From Thiotrichaceae bacterium UBA4486 (lineage in GTDB: Bacteria > Pseudomonadota > Gammaproteobacteria > Eutrophobiales > Eutrophobiaceae), in assembly GCA_002389045.1 (NCBI GenBank), contig DGNS01000005.1, forward strand, positions 400,924 to 464,923: a DNA stretch of 64,000 bases. The letters run 5' to 3'. The notes below the pieces were generated by a model. The model saw nothing but the letters and a program-made list of their open reading frames with translations. It did not search any database and was not told the origin of the DNA. The translations under genes were made by a program, and so were the position numbers. Positions 63,360-64,000 of the stretch are shown here, in pieces; the stretch's first letter is position 1; the number at the start of each line of letters is the position of its first letter.

Positions 63360-63983
63360 ATGCTGATATGCGATAAATGTGGTGCTGGAATAAATGAGGG
63401 GTCAAAGTTTTGCCCACAATGCGGCGATCCTGTCACTGATGCCGATCGAGTAACTGTGCCTGTCGCAGAATCGCAAGTAGCAAATGTCGAAATATCATTT
63501 GGTGAAAGCTCGTCCGCAAACTTCACCAAGGCAGTTGAAATTTGCAAGAACATCCCGTCTTACTCAGTCACGGGAGAAGGGAAGCAAGCCCAACACAAAC
63601 TTTCACTACCAATTACAGAGGTCGATTTAATTGTTAATCTATTTGAATTAGTTGGCAGTTGGAAATCATCACAAATGCTCATAAATGGGCATACCGCCAC
63701 TAAGAAGGATTTAACTTATTATGGTGTTGGTTGTTACAGAAATAGGCAAAAAGCATATAAGCCAGAACAGTTTTGCTTTGGTGAAAAAGAGTATGAAGCC
63801 AATATTTGGGGTTGTAAAAGACTAAATATGCCTATCAATGAATGGGGTGGTGGTTGGCTTGATTATGGTGAATTTGATAAATCAGGCGTATGGCACTTCG
63901 ATAAAAATAGAATTAAGCATGAATTAGAACTCACATTAAAAGAAAATGAACTATGTCCGGTTCTGGATAGAAAGCTAGGGTAA
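63360..63983 (+). CDS. Zinc-ribbon protein, cassette-like
   Basis: A 207-residue protein with an N-terminal zinc ribbon: CDKC at residues 4-7 and CPQC at 18-21, ten residues between pairs. The remainder has no recognised domain but alternates strands and helices with many aromatic residues (WGGGWLDYGEFDKSGVWHF). It may bind nucleic acid or protein partners. AGAGGA precedes the ATG. The gene ends before the window does, and no attC is visible in the last 17 bases. Confidence 0.7.
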   Translation: MLICDKCGAGINEGSKFCPQCGDPVTDADRVTVPVAESQVANVEISFGESSSANFTKAVEICKNIPSYSVTGEGKQAQHKLSLPITEVDLIVNLFELVGSWKSSQMLINGHTATKKDLTYYGVGCYRNRQKAYKPEQFCFGEKEYEANIWGCKRLNMPINEWGGGWLDYGEFDKSGVWHFDKNRIKHELELTLKENELCPVLDRKLG

Positions 63984-64000
63984 TCCCCCCGGAATTTAGT

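Overview
The window is chromosomal DNA from a gammaproteobacterium that I cannot place to order. The anchor is the conserved block tilS-accA-dnaE-rnhB-lpxB-lpxA-fabZ-lpxD-skp-bamA-rseP-dxr-cdsA-uppS-frr-pyrH-tsf-rpsB with divergent map-glnD. This is the order seen in Pseudomonas- and Escherichia-like genomes, and it encodes lipid A synthesis, outer-membrane assembly, isoprenoid and phospholipid precursors and translation. GC is moderately high up to about 61 kb and then falls abruptly.

Left arm (0-20 kb): a receiver-Ser/Thr kinase fusion; a tripartite RND efflux operon; a TraB-like protein; type II NADH dehydrogenase; and a two-component pair (NtrC-type regulator and histidine kinase). Beside the pair sits a lone 24-codon pqqA missed by a length cutoff. 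It has a sigma-54-like promoter, a structured leader and its own terminator, and no pqqBCDE lies nearby. A compact same-strand run follows: an L,D-transpeptidase, a DUF302 lipoprotein, a MotA/TolQ/ExbB channel subunit, an ExbD-like protein, a small membrane protein and a von Willebrand A-FHA protein. It looks like a proton-powered envelope machine with a phosphopeptide-reading subunit.

Centre (20-46 kb): the housekeeping block. Oddities are frequent TTG starts in coupled genes and a ribosomal protein S2 with a roughly 90-residue lysine/alanine-rich tail.

Right arm (46-60 kb): dusA, an XRE regulator, an FKBP isomerase, a Cache-HAMP-SpoIIE phosphatase, a glucose/sorbosone dehydrogenase-like lipoprotein, the Prc protease, an NAD-type isocitrate dehydrogenase whose only sensible start is AUU, an aldo/keto reductase pair, an S9 peptidase and a histone-deacetylase-like hydrolase. 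Arrays of seven-base tandem repeats with different units recur here and in the left arm. They nearly always touch the stop codon of the neighbouring gene, and in two cases they form the coded C-terminus.

End (60-64 kb): a decayed integron. A gutted integron integrase on the minus strand faces AT-rich cassette-like genes on the plus strand, with a GTTAGGC core site and one recognisable attC. The cassettes carry a HEPN-motif protein, a one-base-overlapping pair of ComF-like phosphoribosyltransferase and SLOG-fold protein, and a zinc-ribbon protein. The phosphoribosyltransferase-SLOG pair, the orphan pqqA unit and the channel/FHA operon are the best candidates for undescribed biology.
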